64,000 bases of DNA from Fluviibacter sp048859965 (GCA_048859965.1 JBLIZO010000015.1:5884-69883), one strand, 5' to 3'; numbered from the stretch's first letter, positions 50,703 to 60,170 are shown. The notes: generated from the letters alone by a model not told the origin. Numbers and translations are program-made.

Positions 50703-51640
50703 TCGAAATCGGGTTTGATCTCGTGCTCTGGTTGCTCGTGCTGGGTATCGCCGGTTGGGTGATCCGCGTGCGCGACACATTTGCTGCAGTGCTTGGCTAC
50801 ATTGTGTATGGGTTGTTGCTGGCGCTGCTCTGGGTGCGTCTGGCGGCGCCGGATGCGGCATTGACCGAAGCGGTCATTGGCGCTTTGGGCGGTGTCCTGC
50901 TGTTACGCGCAGCCATCCGTTTGCGGCCGACGGCGGTGCGGGACGAATACGTACGGCCCGGGCTGTCTATCCGCCTGGGGACGGCGGTGTTTTGTAGTGT
51001 TGTCGTGGCCGGACTGGCCTGGGGCGTGATGGCTTTGCCCGACCCGGCACCGACATTGGCGCCGGCGGTTTTGAGCCATCAGGGTGCAACGGGGCTGGGT
51101 AATTCTGTGACGGCGGTCTTGTTGGCCTTCCGTGCGACGGATACCTTGCTGGAAGCCGTGGTGCTTATTTTTGCACTGGTCGCTGTCTGGTCGCTTGCAC
51201 CGGACAATGCCTGGGGTGGTGTGCCCGGCCAGGCACGTGGCACGATGGTCGTGCCGGGCAGGCCTTATCTGGCACGCCTGCTGCCGCCCGTGGGTGCTGT
51301 TGTGGCGGTGTATATGTTCTGGGTGGGCGCGGACCTGCCGGGTGGAAAATTCCAGGCCGGTGCACTGCTGGCGGCCATGTGGTTACTGGCGACCTTGGCC
51401 GGGTTGTCGTCACCGCCCCCGGTCAGTTGTCGTGTGCTACGTCTTTGGGTGATTGTCGGTACCCTTGTTTTTGTGGCGATTGGCGCGCTCGGCGTACTGA
51501 CTGCGGGCGCCTTTCTGGCTTATCCGGAGCGCGTTGCCAAGCCACTCATCCTGATCATTGAGGCTGCATCGATGGTATCGATTGGCGTGACGCTGGGGCT
51601 GTTAGTGGTCGGTTACCCGGAACAGAGAGGGAATGTATGA
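50699..51640 (+). CDS. Fused MbhD/MbhE-like and MnhB subunit
   Basis: A 313-residue membrane protein that appears to join domains usually kept apart. The first 80 residues match the DUF4040/MbhD region (RDTFAAVLGYIVYGLLLALL and APDAALTEAVIGALGGVLLL), the middle matches the MrpA C-terminal/MbhE stretch (FRATDTLLEAVVLIFALVAV), and the rest matches MnhB (YLARLLPPVGAVVAVYMFWV and GADLPGGKFQAGALLAAMWL). The NuoL-like N-terminal part of MrpA is absent. Both ends overlap neighbours by 4 bases. The domain joins are judged by eye. Confidence 0.75.
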   Translation: MIEIGFDLVLWLLVLGIAGWVIRVRDTFAAVLGYIVYGLLLALLWVRLAAPDAALTEAVIGALGGVLLLRAAIRLRPTAVRDEYVRPGLSIRLGTAVFCSVVVAGLAWGVMALPDPAPTLAPAVLSHQGATGLGNSVTAVLLAFRATDTLLEAVVLIFALVAVWSLAPDNAWGGVPGQARGTMVVPGRPYLARLLPPVGAVVAVYMFWVGADLPGGKFQAGALLAAMWLLATLAGLSSPPPVSCRVLRLWVIVGTLVFVAIGALGVLTAGAFLAYPERVAKPLILIIEAASMVSIGVTLGLLVVGYPEQRGNV

Positions 51641-51990
51641 CGGCCAGTACGCTGTTCGGATTGGGCGCAGCGCTCCTGGTGGGGTTGGGTTTGTATGGGG
51701 TGATCATTAACCCGCAACCCCTGCGCAAAATTGTGGCCTTCAATCTCATCGGTTCGGGTGTGTTTCTGCTGTTTGGCGTAGCTGCCAAACGCGGGGCGGC
51801 CTTGGGCCTGGGTGGCGATCCTGTACCGCAGGCGCTGGTGATCACCGGGATTGTCGTCGCTTTCGCGGCGACGGCGGTCGCAGTCAGCCTGCTCTTGCGG
51901 CTGTATGCGGCGGGCGGGGTGACCGCGCTTGATGACCCGCACCAGCCGGTTGACGCGCCCAAGGATATACAGGAGCGCAAGGCGCCATGA
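51637..51990 (+). CDS. mnhC: Mrp antiporter subunit MnhC
   Basis: A 117-residue NuoK-like subunit with three hydrophobic segments. The hallmarks are GLYGVIINPQPLRKIVAFNL and GGDPVPQALVITGIVVAFAA. It ends in a charged tail of about 25 residues. Overlaps of 4 bases on both sides tie it to the fusion gene and mnhD. Confidence 0.92.
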   Translation: MTASTLFGLGAALLVGLGLYGVIINPQPLRKIVAFNLIGSGVFLLFGVAAKRGAALGLGGDPVPQALVITGIVVAFAATAVAVSLLLRLYAAGGVTALDDPHQPVDAPKDIQERKAP

Positions 51991-53498
51991 TGCTGCCGGA
52001 AGTTACGACGGCGGGGGGCTACCTTCTGGTGATCGCGTTGCTGTTGCCCTTGCTCGGTATGCTGGCGGGCTTTGCGCTGGGTGGCGCCTGGGCGCGCCGT
52101 GTCGTGATGGGCCTGTTGCCGCTGGGCCTGATTCTGAGTGTGGTCATTCTGGTGGATATGGTCGGCTCCGGCCAGGCGCTGGTTTATCATCTGGGTGCCT
52201 GGGCGCCGCCGCTCGGCATCGCGTTGCGGGCGGATGGTCTGTCTGGTGCGATGCTGCTGGCGACGGCGATTGTACTGGCTGCCATTGCACTATTCGCGCG
52301 GGCGGATTTTCCCGAGGCGCCCGGCGGCGGGGAATCGCGAGCGTCATTCATATTCTGGGTGCTTCTGCCGGCGGTCTGGGTGTCGCTGAACACGGTTTTT
52401 CTGGCCGGTGATCTGTTTACGCTCTATGTGGCGCTCGAACTATTGACCTTTGCTGCGGTACCGCTGGTGTGCCTGGATGGCCACGCGGAAACCTTGCGCG
52501 CCGCATTGCGTTACCTGCTTTTTGCTTTGCTGGGTTCGGTACTGTATCTACTGGGTGCTGTGTTGTTATACGCGGGCTATGGGACGCTCGATATTGCCCA
52601 GCTACGGCAGGTGGTGATGCCGGGGCCGGTGGCGTGGGCGGCGACCGCGCTGATGACGGTTGGCCTGCTTGCAAAAACCGCGCTTTTCCCGTTGCATTTG
52701 TGGTTGCCACCGGCCCATGCCGGGGCGCCTGCACCAGCCAGCGCGCTGCTGTCGGCGTTGGTGGTGAAAGGGTCTTTCTTTTTAGTCATCCGGCTCTGGC
52801 TGGATGTGATGCCTGACATCGTGACACCAACGGCGGCCCAGTTGTTGGGCGCGCTGGGCGCTGCGGCAATTTTGATCGGTAACACAGTGGCGCTCAGGCA
52901 GTCGCGCCTCAAATTGCTGATTGCGTATTCGACGGTGGCGCAGATCGGCTACCTGTTCCTGATGTTTCCGCTGGCCCTCGGTCTCGTGGATATGGGTCTG
53001 CCCAACGACAAGGCGGTGACAGGCGGGCTGTTACAGGCGGTGTCGCATGCGACCGCCAAGGCGGCGATGTTTATGGCGGCTGGCCTGGTTTACGCCGCCC
53101 TCGGTCATGACCGCGTTGCCGATCTGCAGGGGGTTGGTCGGCGTCTGCCGAAGACGGTTCTGGCGTTTGCACTGGGGGGTATCGCGCTCGTTGGGTTGCC
53201 GCCATCGGGCGGCTTCATGGCGAAATGGCTGTTGCTATCGGCTGCGTTGACGACCGGTCAATGGTGGTGGGTGGTCGTCATGGTGGTGGGTGGGTTGCTG
53301 ACCGCCGCGTATGTTTTTGCTGTCGTCGTGAAAGCGATGATGCCTGCAGTGACGCCCTTGCCTGAAACAGGCGTCGTCCTGCGCTCGGGCGAAACGATTG
53401 TGCTGGCGTTGGCGGTGCTTTCGTTGATGCTGGGCTGTGTGGCGCTCCTGCCTTTTGAGGTGGTGCAGATCGGTCGTCAGGTTGGAGGTGTCCCATGA
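51987..53498 (+). CDS. mnhD: Mrp antiporter subunit MnhD (first of two)
   Basis: A 503-residue proton-translocating-type subunit related to NuoL/M/N, with about 14 hydrophobic segments. The functional residues of this family are present: glutamate in LYVALELLTFAAVPLVCL, lysine in GLLAKTALFPLHLWLPPAHA and lysine in SHATAKAAMFMAAGLVY. It overlaps mnhC and the second D-type gene by 4 bases each. Confidence 0.9.
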   Translation: MMLPEVTTAGGYLLVIALLLPLLGMLAGFALGGAWARRVVMGLLPLGLILSVVILVDMVGSGQALVYHLGAWAPPLGIALRADGLSGAMLLATAIVLAAIALFARADFPEAPGGGESRASFIFWVLLPAVWVSLNTVFLAGDLFTLYVALELLTFAAVPLVCLDGHAETLRAALRYLLFALLGSVLYLLGAVLLYAGYGTLDIAQLRQVVMPGPVAWAATALMTVGLLAKTALFPLHLWLPPAHAGAPAPASALLSALVVKGSFFLVIRLWLDVMPDIVTPTAAQLLGALGAAAILIGNTVALRQSRLKLLIAYSTVAQIGYLFLMFPLALGLVDMGLPNDKAVTGGLLQAVSHATAKAAMFMAAGLVYAALGHDRVADLQGVGRRLPKTVLAFALGGIALVGLPPSGGFMAKWLLLSAALTTGQWWWVVVMVVGGLLTAAYVFAVVVKAMMPAVTPLPETGVVLRSGETIVLALAVLSLMLGCVALLPFEVVQIGRQVGGVP

Positions 53499-55126
53499 AT
53501 GTGAGCGCATGGATGCTGGTACTGACGGTCGCTGTGCCGCTGGCGATGTTGCTGGCCTGTAGCTGGAAGCCCGTGCGTGACCGGATGTTGACTTGGCTGC
53601 CGCTGGGCGCATTGCCTGGTTTGTTGGCGGCATTGTTGGCCGTACGCGACGAGAACTGGGTGTTTGGCAGTCCGCGTTTCCCGCTGGCCTTCGCGATGGA
53701 TCGTGCAGGTGGCGCCCTGCTGGGTGTTGCGGCACTGCTCTGGCTGGCGGGCGGCTGGTATGCCGCAGCATGTCAGGTGGCGCAGCCTGCGCGTGTCCGC
53801 TTTGCGGTCTGCTGGTTGATGACACTGACGGGATGTCTGGGCGTTTTTGTCGTGGCGGATATGGTTTCGCTTTATGCCTTGCTGGGGCTGCTCAGCGTCG
53901 GGGCGACGGGCCTCATCATTCACGACAGTTCGCCCCGCGCCTTGCGGGCGGGTGGTGTTTATATCGGTATGGCGTTGCTGGCCGAATCGTTGCTGCTGGC
54001 CGCGTTTGTGCTGATTGTCGTCAGTGCGCCGGGGAATACACTGTTGATCGCCGACGCACCGGCGGCGATTGCGGTATCTGCCTGGCGAGACACGATTCTT
54101 GGTTTGCTGATCATCGGTTTCGGTATCAAGGCCGGCATGGTTCCGTTCCATTTCTGGATGCCTCTGGCCTACAGTGCGGCACCGATACCGGCTGCCGCCG
54201 TGATGAGCGGTGCTGTGGTCAAGGCCAGCGTGATCGGCCTGATTCGTTTCGTGCCCTTTGACGCGGCGCCTTGGAACATCGGCACCGCCGTGACGGCAGT
54301 TGGCTTGTTTGGTGCGCTCTATGGTGTGCTGATTGGCATCACGCAGCGCCATCCGAAAACCGTGTTGGCCTACTCCAGCGTTAGCCAGATGGGCATGATT
54401 ATCGCCATCATCGGTATGGGCATGGTGGTGGGCAAAGTCGAGGCCGGTCTGATCGCGGCGTTTTACGCCGTCAATCATGTGCTGTCGAAAGGCGCGTTGT
54501 TCATGGCGGTCGGCGTTGCGGCCGAAACGGGACGTCGGCGCTTGTGGACAGTGCTTCTGCCGGCGGGGGTTCTGGCGATTGGCCTGGGTGGGTTGCCCCT
54601 CAGTGGTGGGGCATTGACCAAGGCTGTGGCGAAAGCGCTTTTTGGCGAGGGGGTTGCCGGTATGTTGGCAACTGTGTCGGCTATCGGAACGACCGTGTTG
54701 ATGTTGCATTTTCTGCGCTGTCTCAAAGCCTTTGCGGCCGATGATCCGGAAGCGCGGGCCGAATCCGGTTTGCGCTGGCCGTGGTTGCTGATGGCCACGG
54801 CTTCGATGGTGGTGCCGTGGGTGGTCTATTTGATGTCGCCGCGCTATTCGTTACCGGACGCCTTGTCACCCTATGCGCTGTGGGCGGCGATGTGGCCGAT
54901 TGTGGTGGGTATCGTGCTTGCCTGGGTACTGGTGAATTGGAAGCGGCGATTGCCGGAAGTGCCATCCGGGGATGTGCTGATCGTGTTGGCGCCCATCGGG
55001 CGGTGTATTGCCCGAGGTGTTTCAGATGTCGCAGTCGCGCTGGATACCGCATTACGCCGCTGGCCACTGACCGGATGGGTGTTGTTGGGACTGCTGCTGG
55101 CTTTTGCGGTGGCGGTCCGAACATAA
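53495..55126 (+). CDS. Second NuoL/M/N-type subunit (MnhD-like)
   Basis: A 543-residue paralogue of the preceding protein. It has the lysine in GFGIKAGMVPFHFWMPLAYS and HVLSKGALFMAVGVA, but the usual glutamate of transmembrane segment 5 is not obvious at the expected place; ALLAESLLLAAF is the nearest candidate. A C-terminal extension of about 70 residues ends in another hydrophobic stretch. Two D-type subunits with no MrpA mark the less common Mrp layout. It is the last operon gene; an 83-base spacer follows. Confidence 0.87.
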   Translation: MNVSAWMLVLTVAVPLAMLLACSWKPVRDRMLTWLPLGALPGLLAALLAVRDENWVFGSPRFPLAFAMDRAGGALLGVAALLWLAGGWYAAACQVAQPARVRFAVCWLMTLTGCLGVFVVADMVSLYALLGLLSVGATGLIIHDSSPRALRAGGVYIGMALLAESLLLAAFVLIVVSAPGNTLLIADAPAAIAVSAWRDTILGLLIIGFGIKAGMVPFHFWMPLAYSAAPIPAAAVMSGAVVKASVIGLIRFVPFDAAPWNIGTAVTAVGLFGALYGVLIGITQRHPKTVLAYSSVSQMGMIIAIIGMGMVVGKVEAGLIAAFYAVNHVLSKGALFMAVGVAAETGRRRLWTVLLPAGVLAIGLGGLPLSGGALTKAVAKALFGEGVAGMLATVSAIGTTVLMLHFLRCLKAFAADDPEARAESGLRWPWLLMATASMVVPWVVYLMSPRYSLPDALSPYALWAAMWPIVVGIVLAWVLVNWKRRLPEVPSGDVLIVLAPIGRCIARGVSDVAVALDTALRRWPLTGWVLLGLLLAFAVAVRT

Positions 55127-55209
55127 GATTCACCGGCCGGGCGGTGTGATTTGCGCTCCGGCTAATTCGTTGCAATCATTTTGACGCAAAAACATAGGAT
55201 AATTACGTA

Positions 55210-56295
55210 ATGTTAAGAGGACAATACCTGCATCGACTCGGCGGTGCGCTGATCGCCTTGATGGTGCTGGCTACACCTGCGTTTGCCGCAGATCCGGCGC
55301 TGCTGTGCTCTGGCAATGAACCCGCCTGGAGCCTTGATCTGAGGACGTCGGGGCAGGGACGCTTTACCAAGCCGGATGGCACGGCCATTGTCTATCGCGG
55401 TGCCGGAAGCGCGCTCAAGTTCCATCCGGAAACGGTCTGGCGCGGGCGTGCGGTGAATGCGCGCGGTGATGAACTGGTGGCCTTTATTCGTGCCGGGGCA
55501 TGTAGTGATGGGATGTCCAACATCGTGCATCCGTATGACGTTAATGTGTCTTTGCCGGATGGGCGCCATCTCCGCGGCTGTTGCCGGGTGCCGGCTGATA
55601 CGGCCGCACTGGAAAATGTAAGCTGGCGCCTGACGATGTTGCCGGGCCAGACGCTGCCCGCAGCAGGGCCCAGCAGCTCCCTGACCGTGCGTTTCTCAGA
55701 AGGTCGGGTCAGTGGATTCTCCGGCTGCAACCAGTTTACCGGGGGCTATCGTGTACAGGGTCATGCGCTGACACTCGGACCGATCGGTGGCACCCTGATG
55801 GCCTGCCCGGAGCCGGCTATGGCGCTGGAACAGGCGTTCCGCGCAGCTTTTTCCGGCACGATGCGTATTGCCGTGAGCGGTGACGAATTGACGCTGACGC
55901 CGGAGTCCGGTCAGGATCCGCTTCGCTTTAAACGGGAATCGGCGCCGCGCCTCGATGGCATCGTCTGGGAAGTGACCGGCTACAACAATGGGCGGCAAGC
56001 CGTGGTCAGCCCGAAGCTGGATACGCACCTGACGATTGAGTTCAAGGACGATCAGGTGTCCGGTTCGAGTGGCTGCAATCGCTTTCATGGCGCCTTCAAG
56101 GCGAAGGGTGATGCGCTGTCAATCGGGCCGCTGGCAACCACCCGCATGATGTGCGATGCCGCCGTGATGACGCAGGAACGCGCGTTTCTCGCAGCACTGG
56201 AGACCGCCACGAGCTGGCAGATTGCTCGTGGTGTTTTGGACGTCCATCGCGCCGATGGCGAGCGCGTGCTCTGGGCGCATCAGCCGGGGCAGTGA
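55210..56295 (+). CDS. Secreted protein with two META domains
   Basis: A 361-residue exported protein. A signal peptide (LIALMVLATPAFAA) is followed by an N-terminal part of about 110 residues (CSGNEPAWSLDL, CSDGMS) like that attached to META proteins in other bacteria, then two META domains: GFSGCNQFTGGYRVQG and GSSGCNRFHGAFKAKG, each with a following GP...MxCxxxxMxxExxF motif. META/HslJ proteins are linked to heat-shock and novobiocin tolerance; the role here is unknown. TTGACG at 55181 may belong to its promoter. Confidence 0.87.
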   Translation: MLRGQYLHRLGGALIALMVLATPAFAADPALLCSGNEPAWSLDLRTSGQGRFTKPDGTAIVYRGAGSALKFHPETVWRGRAVNARGDELVAFIRAGACSDGMSNIVHPYDVNVSLPDGRHLRGCCRVPADTAALENVSWRLTMLPGQTLPAAGPSSSLTVRFSEGRVSGFSGCNQFTGGYRVQGHALTLGPIGGTLMACPEPAMALEQAFRAAFSGTMRIAVSGDELTLTPESGQDPLRFKRESAPRLDGIVWEVTGYNNGRQAVVSPKLDTHLTIEFKDDQVSGSSGCNRFHGAFKAKGDALSIGPLATTRMMCDAAVMTQERAFLAALETATSWQIARGVLDVHRADGERVLWAHQPGQ

Positions 56296-56298
56296 GTG

Positions 56299-57102
56299 AT
56301 GACAAACCGTAATGTGCACAGCCGCTCACCGGCGACATGGATTGTGTTGCTGACGCTAGTCGCCTTTGTAGCCGCTTTTGTGCTGCCGCCCATACCGCAG
56401 TCGGTGGTGTATCACGATTTTGCCGATCATCGTCATGCCTTGGGTATCGCCAATTTTCTGGATGTCATGTCCAATGCGGCGTTCCTCGTCGTCGGCCTGT
56501 TGGGGTTGGCCATGATTGCTCGTGGCCGTGCATTCTTTGAATATTCGACCGAGCGCTGGCCTTATGTGATCTTCTTTATCGGGGTGACGCTGACGGCGGC
56601 GGGTTCTGCCTATTATCATCTGGCGCCGGACAACGAAACGTTGTTCTGGGATCGCCTGCCGATGACGATTGCTTTCATGGGTTTGGTGTGTGCGCAGATC
56701 GTCGATCGCGTCAGCGTGCGTGGTGGGCTGCGGTTGTTGGTGCCCGCGCTGATCATCGGTGCGGCTTCGGTCATTTATTGGCGCTGGACTGAACGCCTCG
56801 GGGCCGGCAATGTGCTGCCTTACGGTATTCTGCAGGGCTACGCTGTGTTGGTATTACTGCTCCTGGCGTTGTTCAATCCGTCACGTTATACCCGCGGGCA
56901 GGATATTTTCTGGGTGTTCGGCTGGTACATGTTGAGTAAGGTGCTGGAAACCTTCGATCACCAGCTGATGTGGCTGGATCAGGGCATCGTCAGCGGTCAC
57001 ACCCTCAAGCATCTCGCAGCCGCTGCAGCCGGGCTGGTAGTATGCCGTATGCTGACGAAGCGTAAACTGCGTCCGGTATCGGGCGGATCGAGCGGTCAAT
57101 AA
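56299..57102 (+). CDS. CREST-family (alkaline ceramidase-like) membrane hydrolase
   Basis: A 267-residue membrane protein with about seven hydrophobic segments of the CREST superfamily, which includes ceramidases and PAQR receptors. The expected metal and catalytic residues are visible: serine in FLDVMSNAAFLVVG, histidine in GSAYYHLAPDNE, aspartate in FWDRLPMTIAF and two histidines in SGHTLKHLAAA. It should be a zinc amidohydrolase of a lipid-like substrate, but ceramides are rare in this class. The ATG at 56299 follows 3 bases after the META gene. Confidence 0.82.
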   Translation: MTNRNVHSRSPATWIVLLTLVAFVAAFVLPPIPQSVVYHDFADHRHALGIANFLDVMSNAAFLVVGLLGLAMIARGRAFFEYSTERWPYVIFFIGVTLTAAGSAYYHLAPDNETLFWDRLPMTIAFMGLVCAQIVDRVSVRGGLRLLVPALIIGAASVIYWRWTERLGAGNVLPYGILQGYAVLVLLLLALFNPSRYTRGQDIFWVFGWYMLSKVLETFDHQLMWLDQGIVSGHTLKHLAAAAAGLVVCRMLTKRKLRPVSGGSSGQ

Positions 57103-57147
57103 CCGGGTTCGCTGTTTTTTGTTGTTTTTTTCTTTGAAAGGTTTTTT

Positions 57148-57525
57148 ATGAGCAATTTTTGGGATTTCATCTGGTTGATCGTTTCCACATTCGTATTTGT
57201 GGCCTATCTGCTGATTCTTTTTCAGATCGTGGCCGATCTGTTCCGCGACCCGGAAGTGAGCGGCGTTGCCAAAGCGCTGTGGTTGATCTGCCTGATTTTT
57301 GTGCCGATGCTCACGGCACTGTTCTATGTCATCGTTCGTGGTCCGGGAATGGCCAAGCGCCAACTGGCGGCTATTGAGCGTAACCGTGCCCAGACCGAGG
57401 ATTACATTCGCCATGTGGCGGGTAAATCGCCGGCGGATCAGATTGCCGACGCGAAGGCGCTGCTGGATGCGGGTGCCATTAGTCCGGAAGAGTTTGCCCA
57501 GCTCAAAGCCAAGGCACTGGCCTGA
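57148..57525 (+). CDS. PLDc_N/SHOCT small membrane protein
   Basis: A 125-residue protein with two hydrophobic segments of the cardiolipin-synthase N-terminal type (IWLIVSTFVFVAYLLILFQI and ALWLICLIFVPMLTALFYVI) and a C-terminal SHOCT motif (DAKALLDAGAISPEEFAQLK). There is no phospholipase D catalytic domain. Such proteins are common and uncharacterised. It stands alone between the CREST and patatin genes. Confidence 0.8.
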   Translation: MSNFWDFIWLIVSTFVFVAYLLILFQIVADLFRDPEVSGVAKALWLICLIFVPMLTALFYVIVRGPGMAKRQLAAIERNRAQTEDYIRHVAGKSPADQIADAKALLDAGAISPEEFAQLKAKALA

Positions 57526-57632
57526 TTTTTTAGCGCTACGTGTAATCGGGCCGTGTGTTGGCATACGGTCCGATTACGTCATGCGATGTGAAGGCCGCCA
57601 AAAAGTCGGTTCAATTTTCTAAGAGTTTGACC

Positions 57633-58694
57633 ATGCAAAACACCAAGAGAAAGAAGGCGGCCACTTCGGCTGAGCGCGCGCCCGTGCTCGTTGATCTGGC
57701 GTTGCAAGGCGGTGGCGCTCATGGCGCCTATACCTGGGGTGTGCTGGATCGCCTGTTGGAAGAGCCTTGGCTTCAATTTGACGGCATTTCCGGCACCTCG
57801 GCCGGTGCGATGAACGCCGTTGTGATGGCCTATGGCCTGGCCAAGGGTGGCCGTCGCCAGGCACAGATCGAACTGGAAAATTTCTGGAGCAAGGTCTCGG
57901 AAGCGGCGACACTCAGCCCCTTCCGGCGCGGGCCGCTGGAAATTCTGACGGGACGCTGGACGCTGGATTATTCGCCGGCTTTCGTGTTCATGGATATCGC
58001 TTCGCGGCTTTTCTCGCCCTACGACATTAATGTTCACGGGGGGAATCCGCTGAACGACGTGTTGACGGCTTGTGTGGATTTCGACCTGTTGACCAAGCCG
58101 GGTGCACCGCGTCTGTTTATTACCGCAACCAATGTACGCACCGGACGCGGACGTATCTTCCGCAATGTCGAAATCACACCGGAGGTTTTGTTGGCGTCGG
58201 CTTGTCTGCCGACCATGTTCCAGGCGGTTGAGATCGATGGCGAGCATTACTGGGATGGTGGTTTTGCCGGTAATCCGACCATTACGCCGCTGGTGCGTGA
58301 GTGCGATTCGGACGACACGATTCTTGTCTCCATTAACCCGGTCGAGCGCCCTGGTGTGCCGCGCACGGCGATGGAGATCCAGAATCGTCTCAACGAAATT
58401 TCTTTTAACTCGCCTTTGCTCAAGGAGTTGCGTATGGCGGCATTGCTGCGCCAGGTGGCCGACCCCGGTACCGGTGAAGGCGCGGTCTGGGCCAAGATGC
58501 GTATCCACCGCGTTGCTGGCGAGGACATTATGCTGAAACTCGGCTATTCGTCGAAATTGCTCGCCGAGTGGCCGTTCTTCTGCATGTTGCGTGACGAAGG
58601 GCGAAAAGCCGCAGAAAACTTCCTGCAGACCTACGGTCAGGATATTGGGGTTCGCTCAACGCTGGACATCGATAAACTGATTCAGGAGAGTTAA
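57633..58694 (+). CDS. Patatin-like phospholipase family protein
   Basis: A 353-residue cytoplasmic patatin-type acyl hydrolase with no signal peptide. The oxyanion loop is LQGGGAHGAYTWGVLDRLLE, the nucleophile serine lies in GISGTSAGAMNAVV and the aspartate in YWDGGFAGNPTI. The ATG at 57633 is taken; the frame is open to 57555 but that part has an unlikely composition. It ends 2 bases before the GntP-family gene. In several Betaproteobacteria this protein sits with 3-hydroxybutyrate dehydrogenase and a GntP permease, which suggests a role in hydroxybutyrate or polyhydroxybutyrate metabolism. Confidence 0.87.
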   Translation: MQNTKRKKAATSAERAPVLVDLALQGGGAHGAYTWGVLDRLLEEPWLQFDGISGTSAGAMNAVVMAYGLAKGGRRQAQIELENFWSKVSEAATLSPFRRGPLEILTGRWTLDYSPAFVFMDIASRLFSPYDINVHGGNPLNDVLTACVDFDLLTKPGAPRLFITATNVRTGRGRIFRNVEITPEVLLASACLPTMFQAVEIDGEHYWDGGFAGNPTITPLVRECDSDDTILVSINPVERPGVPRTAMEIQNRLNEISFNSPLLKELRMAALLRQVADPGTGEGAVWAKMRIHRVAGEDIMLKLGYSSKLLAEWPFFCMLRDEGRKAAENFLQTYGQDIGVRSTLDIDKLIQES

Positions 58695-58696
58695 TC

Positions 58697-60148
58697 ATGG
58701 GGCTGTTGGGGATTCTGCTTGGCCTTGCTGTCATGCTCGGCCTTTCTTTCCGCGGGTGGAGTGTGCTGATTCTGGCGCCGCTGGCGGCGATGGTGGCCGC
58801 ATTGTTTTCCGGCGAGCCCTTGCTGGCGCACTGGACGCAGACCTTCATGGGTGCGACAGGCGGCTTTCTCGCGCAGTTTTTCCCCCTCTTTCTGCTCGGC
58901 GCGATCTTTGGCAAGCTGATGGAAGACAGTGGTTCGGTCAACGTCATTGCCGACTTCATGACCGAGAAACTGGGGACCAAACGCGCGATTCTCGCGGTGG
59001 TGCTGGCGGGCACGATGGTGACCTACGGTGGTGTCAGCCTGTTTGTGGCGTTTTTTGTCATCGTGCCGATGGCGCAGGGGCTGTTCCGGGCGGCCAATAT
59101 ACCCAATCGGTTGGTGCCGGCCGCCGTGATGCTGGGAACCGCCACGTTCACCATGTCGGCCATGCCCGGCACGCCGGCCGTGCAGAATGCGATCCCGATG
59201 CCTTTCTTCGGTACGACACCGTTTGCTGCGCCGGGCCTGGGCCTCATTGCATCGGCCATCATGTTCGGCTTCGGCATGTGGTGGCTGCTGCGCGCGCAAA
59301 AATTGGCCAAGGCCAGCGGTGAGGGGTTCGGGATTATGGCGGGCGATGTTGAGGTTGCGGCAGAGGATCCGGTGGTGCGCGAGCGTGCGACCACTGCCGG
59401 GGCATTTGACCCGGCGGAAATCAAGCATGGTTCAGACAGCCTGCAGCCGCCGAGTGTTGCTGCCGCCATATTGCCGCTGCTGGTGGTCGTGGTCGTGAAT
59501 ATGCTCATGTCTTTTGTCGTGCTGCCGCGCATGGATACGAGCTTTCTCACCAAGCCGGAATGGGGCGGTGTGTCGCTGGCGGCGGTGAGTGGCTTGTGGT
59601 CGGTGATCGTTGCCCTGATTGCCGCGATTCTGGTGCTGGTGGCGCTCAATCGGGCGCGCCTGACCACGCTGCGCGAAACCTTGAGCGCGGGCGCCAATGC
59701 CTCGGTGCTGCCGATAGTGAGCGTGGCCAGCCTGGTGGGGTTTGGTGCCGTCGTTGCGGCGCTCCCGGCTTTTGTCAAAGTCGCTGAATGGGTGCTGTCA
59801 ATTGATGGTGGCCCGCTGGTGTCGCTGGCGGTATCGACCAATGTGCTGTCGGCGCTGACCGGGTCGGCTTCCGGCGGTATGACCATTGCTCTGGAGGCAT
59901 TGGGGCCGATTTATCTGCAGATTGCTGCGATCGAAGGCATCGATCCGGCACTGCTACACCGGATTGCCGTGATCGGTGCCGGTACGCTCGACAGCCTGCC
60001 GCATAACGGCGCGGTGATTACCCTGTTGACGCTGTGCGGGTGCACACACCGTCAGAGCTATAAGGATATTGTGATGTGTGCCGTGGTTGGTGCCCTGGTG
60101 GCGTTGATCGCAGTGATTATCCTCGGCGGGATGTTTGGTTCCTTCTGA
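58697..60148 (+). CDS. GntP family permease (possible hydroxybutyrate transporter)
   Basis: A 483-residue membrane permease with about twelve hydrophobic segments. GntP marks are GATGGFLAQFFPLFLLGAIF and LTGSASGGMTIALEALGPIY near the end, with GTLDSLPHNGAVITLL. Members move gluconate, D-serine, citrate-like or 3-hydroxybutyrate anions. The tight coupling to a patatin gene favours 3-hydroxybutyrate, but this is inference. A strong terminator follows. Confidence 0.85.
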   Translation: MGLLGILLGLAVMLGLSFRGWSVLILAPLAAMVAALFSGEPLLAHWTQTFMGATGGFLAQFFPLFLLGAIFGKLMEDSGSVNVIADFMTEKLGTKRAILAVVLAGTMVTYGGVSLFVAFFVIVPMAQGLFRAANIPNRLVPAAVMLGTATFTMSAMPGTPAVQNAIPMPFFGTTPFAAPGLGLIASAIMFGFGMWWLLRAQKLAKASGEGFGIMAGDVEVAAEDPVVRERATTAGAFDPAEIKHGSDSLQPPSVAAAILPLLVVVVVNMLMSFVVLPRMDTSFLTKPEWGGVSLAAVSGLWSVIVALIAAILVLVALNRARLTTLRETLSAGANASVLPIVSVASLVGFGAVVAALPAFVKVAEWVLSIDGGPLVSLAVSTNVLSALTGSASGGMTIALEALGPIYLQIAAIEGIDPALLHRIAVIGAGTLDSLPHNGAVITLLTLCGCTHRQSYKDIVMCAVVGALVALIAVIILGGMFGSF

Positions 60149-60170
60149 TCGGCAAGGGTTCCTGCAGCAC

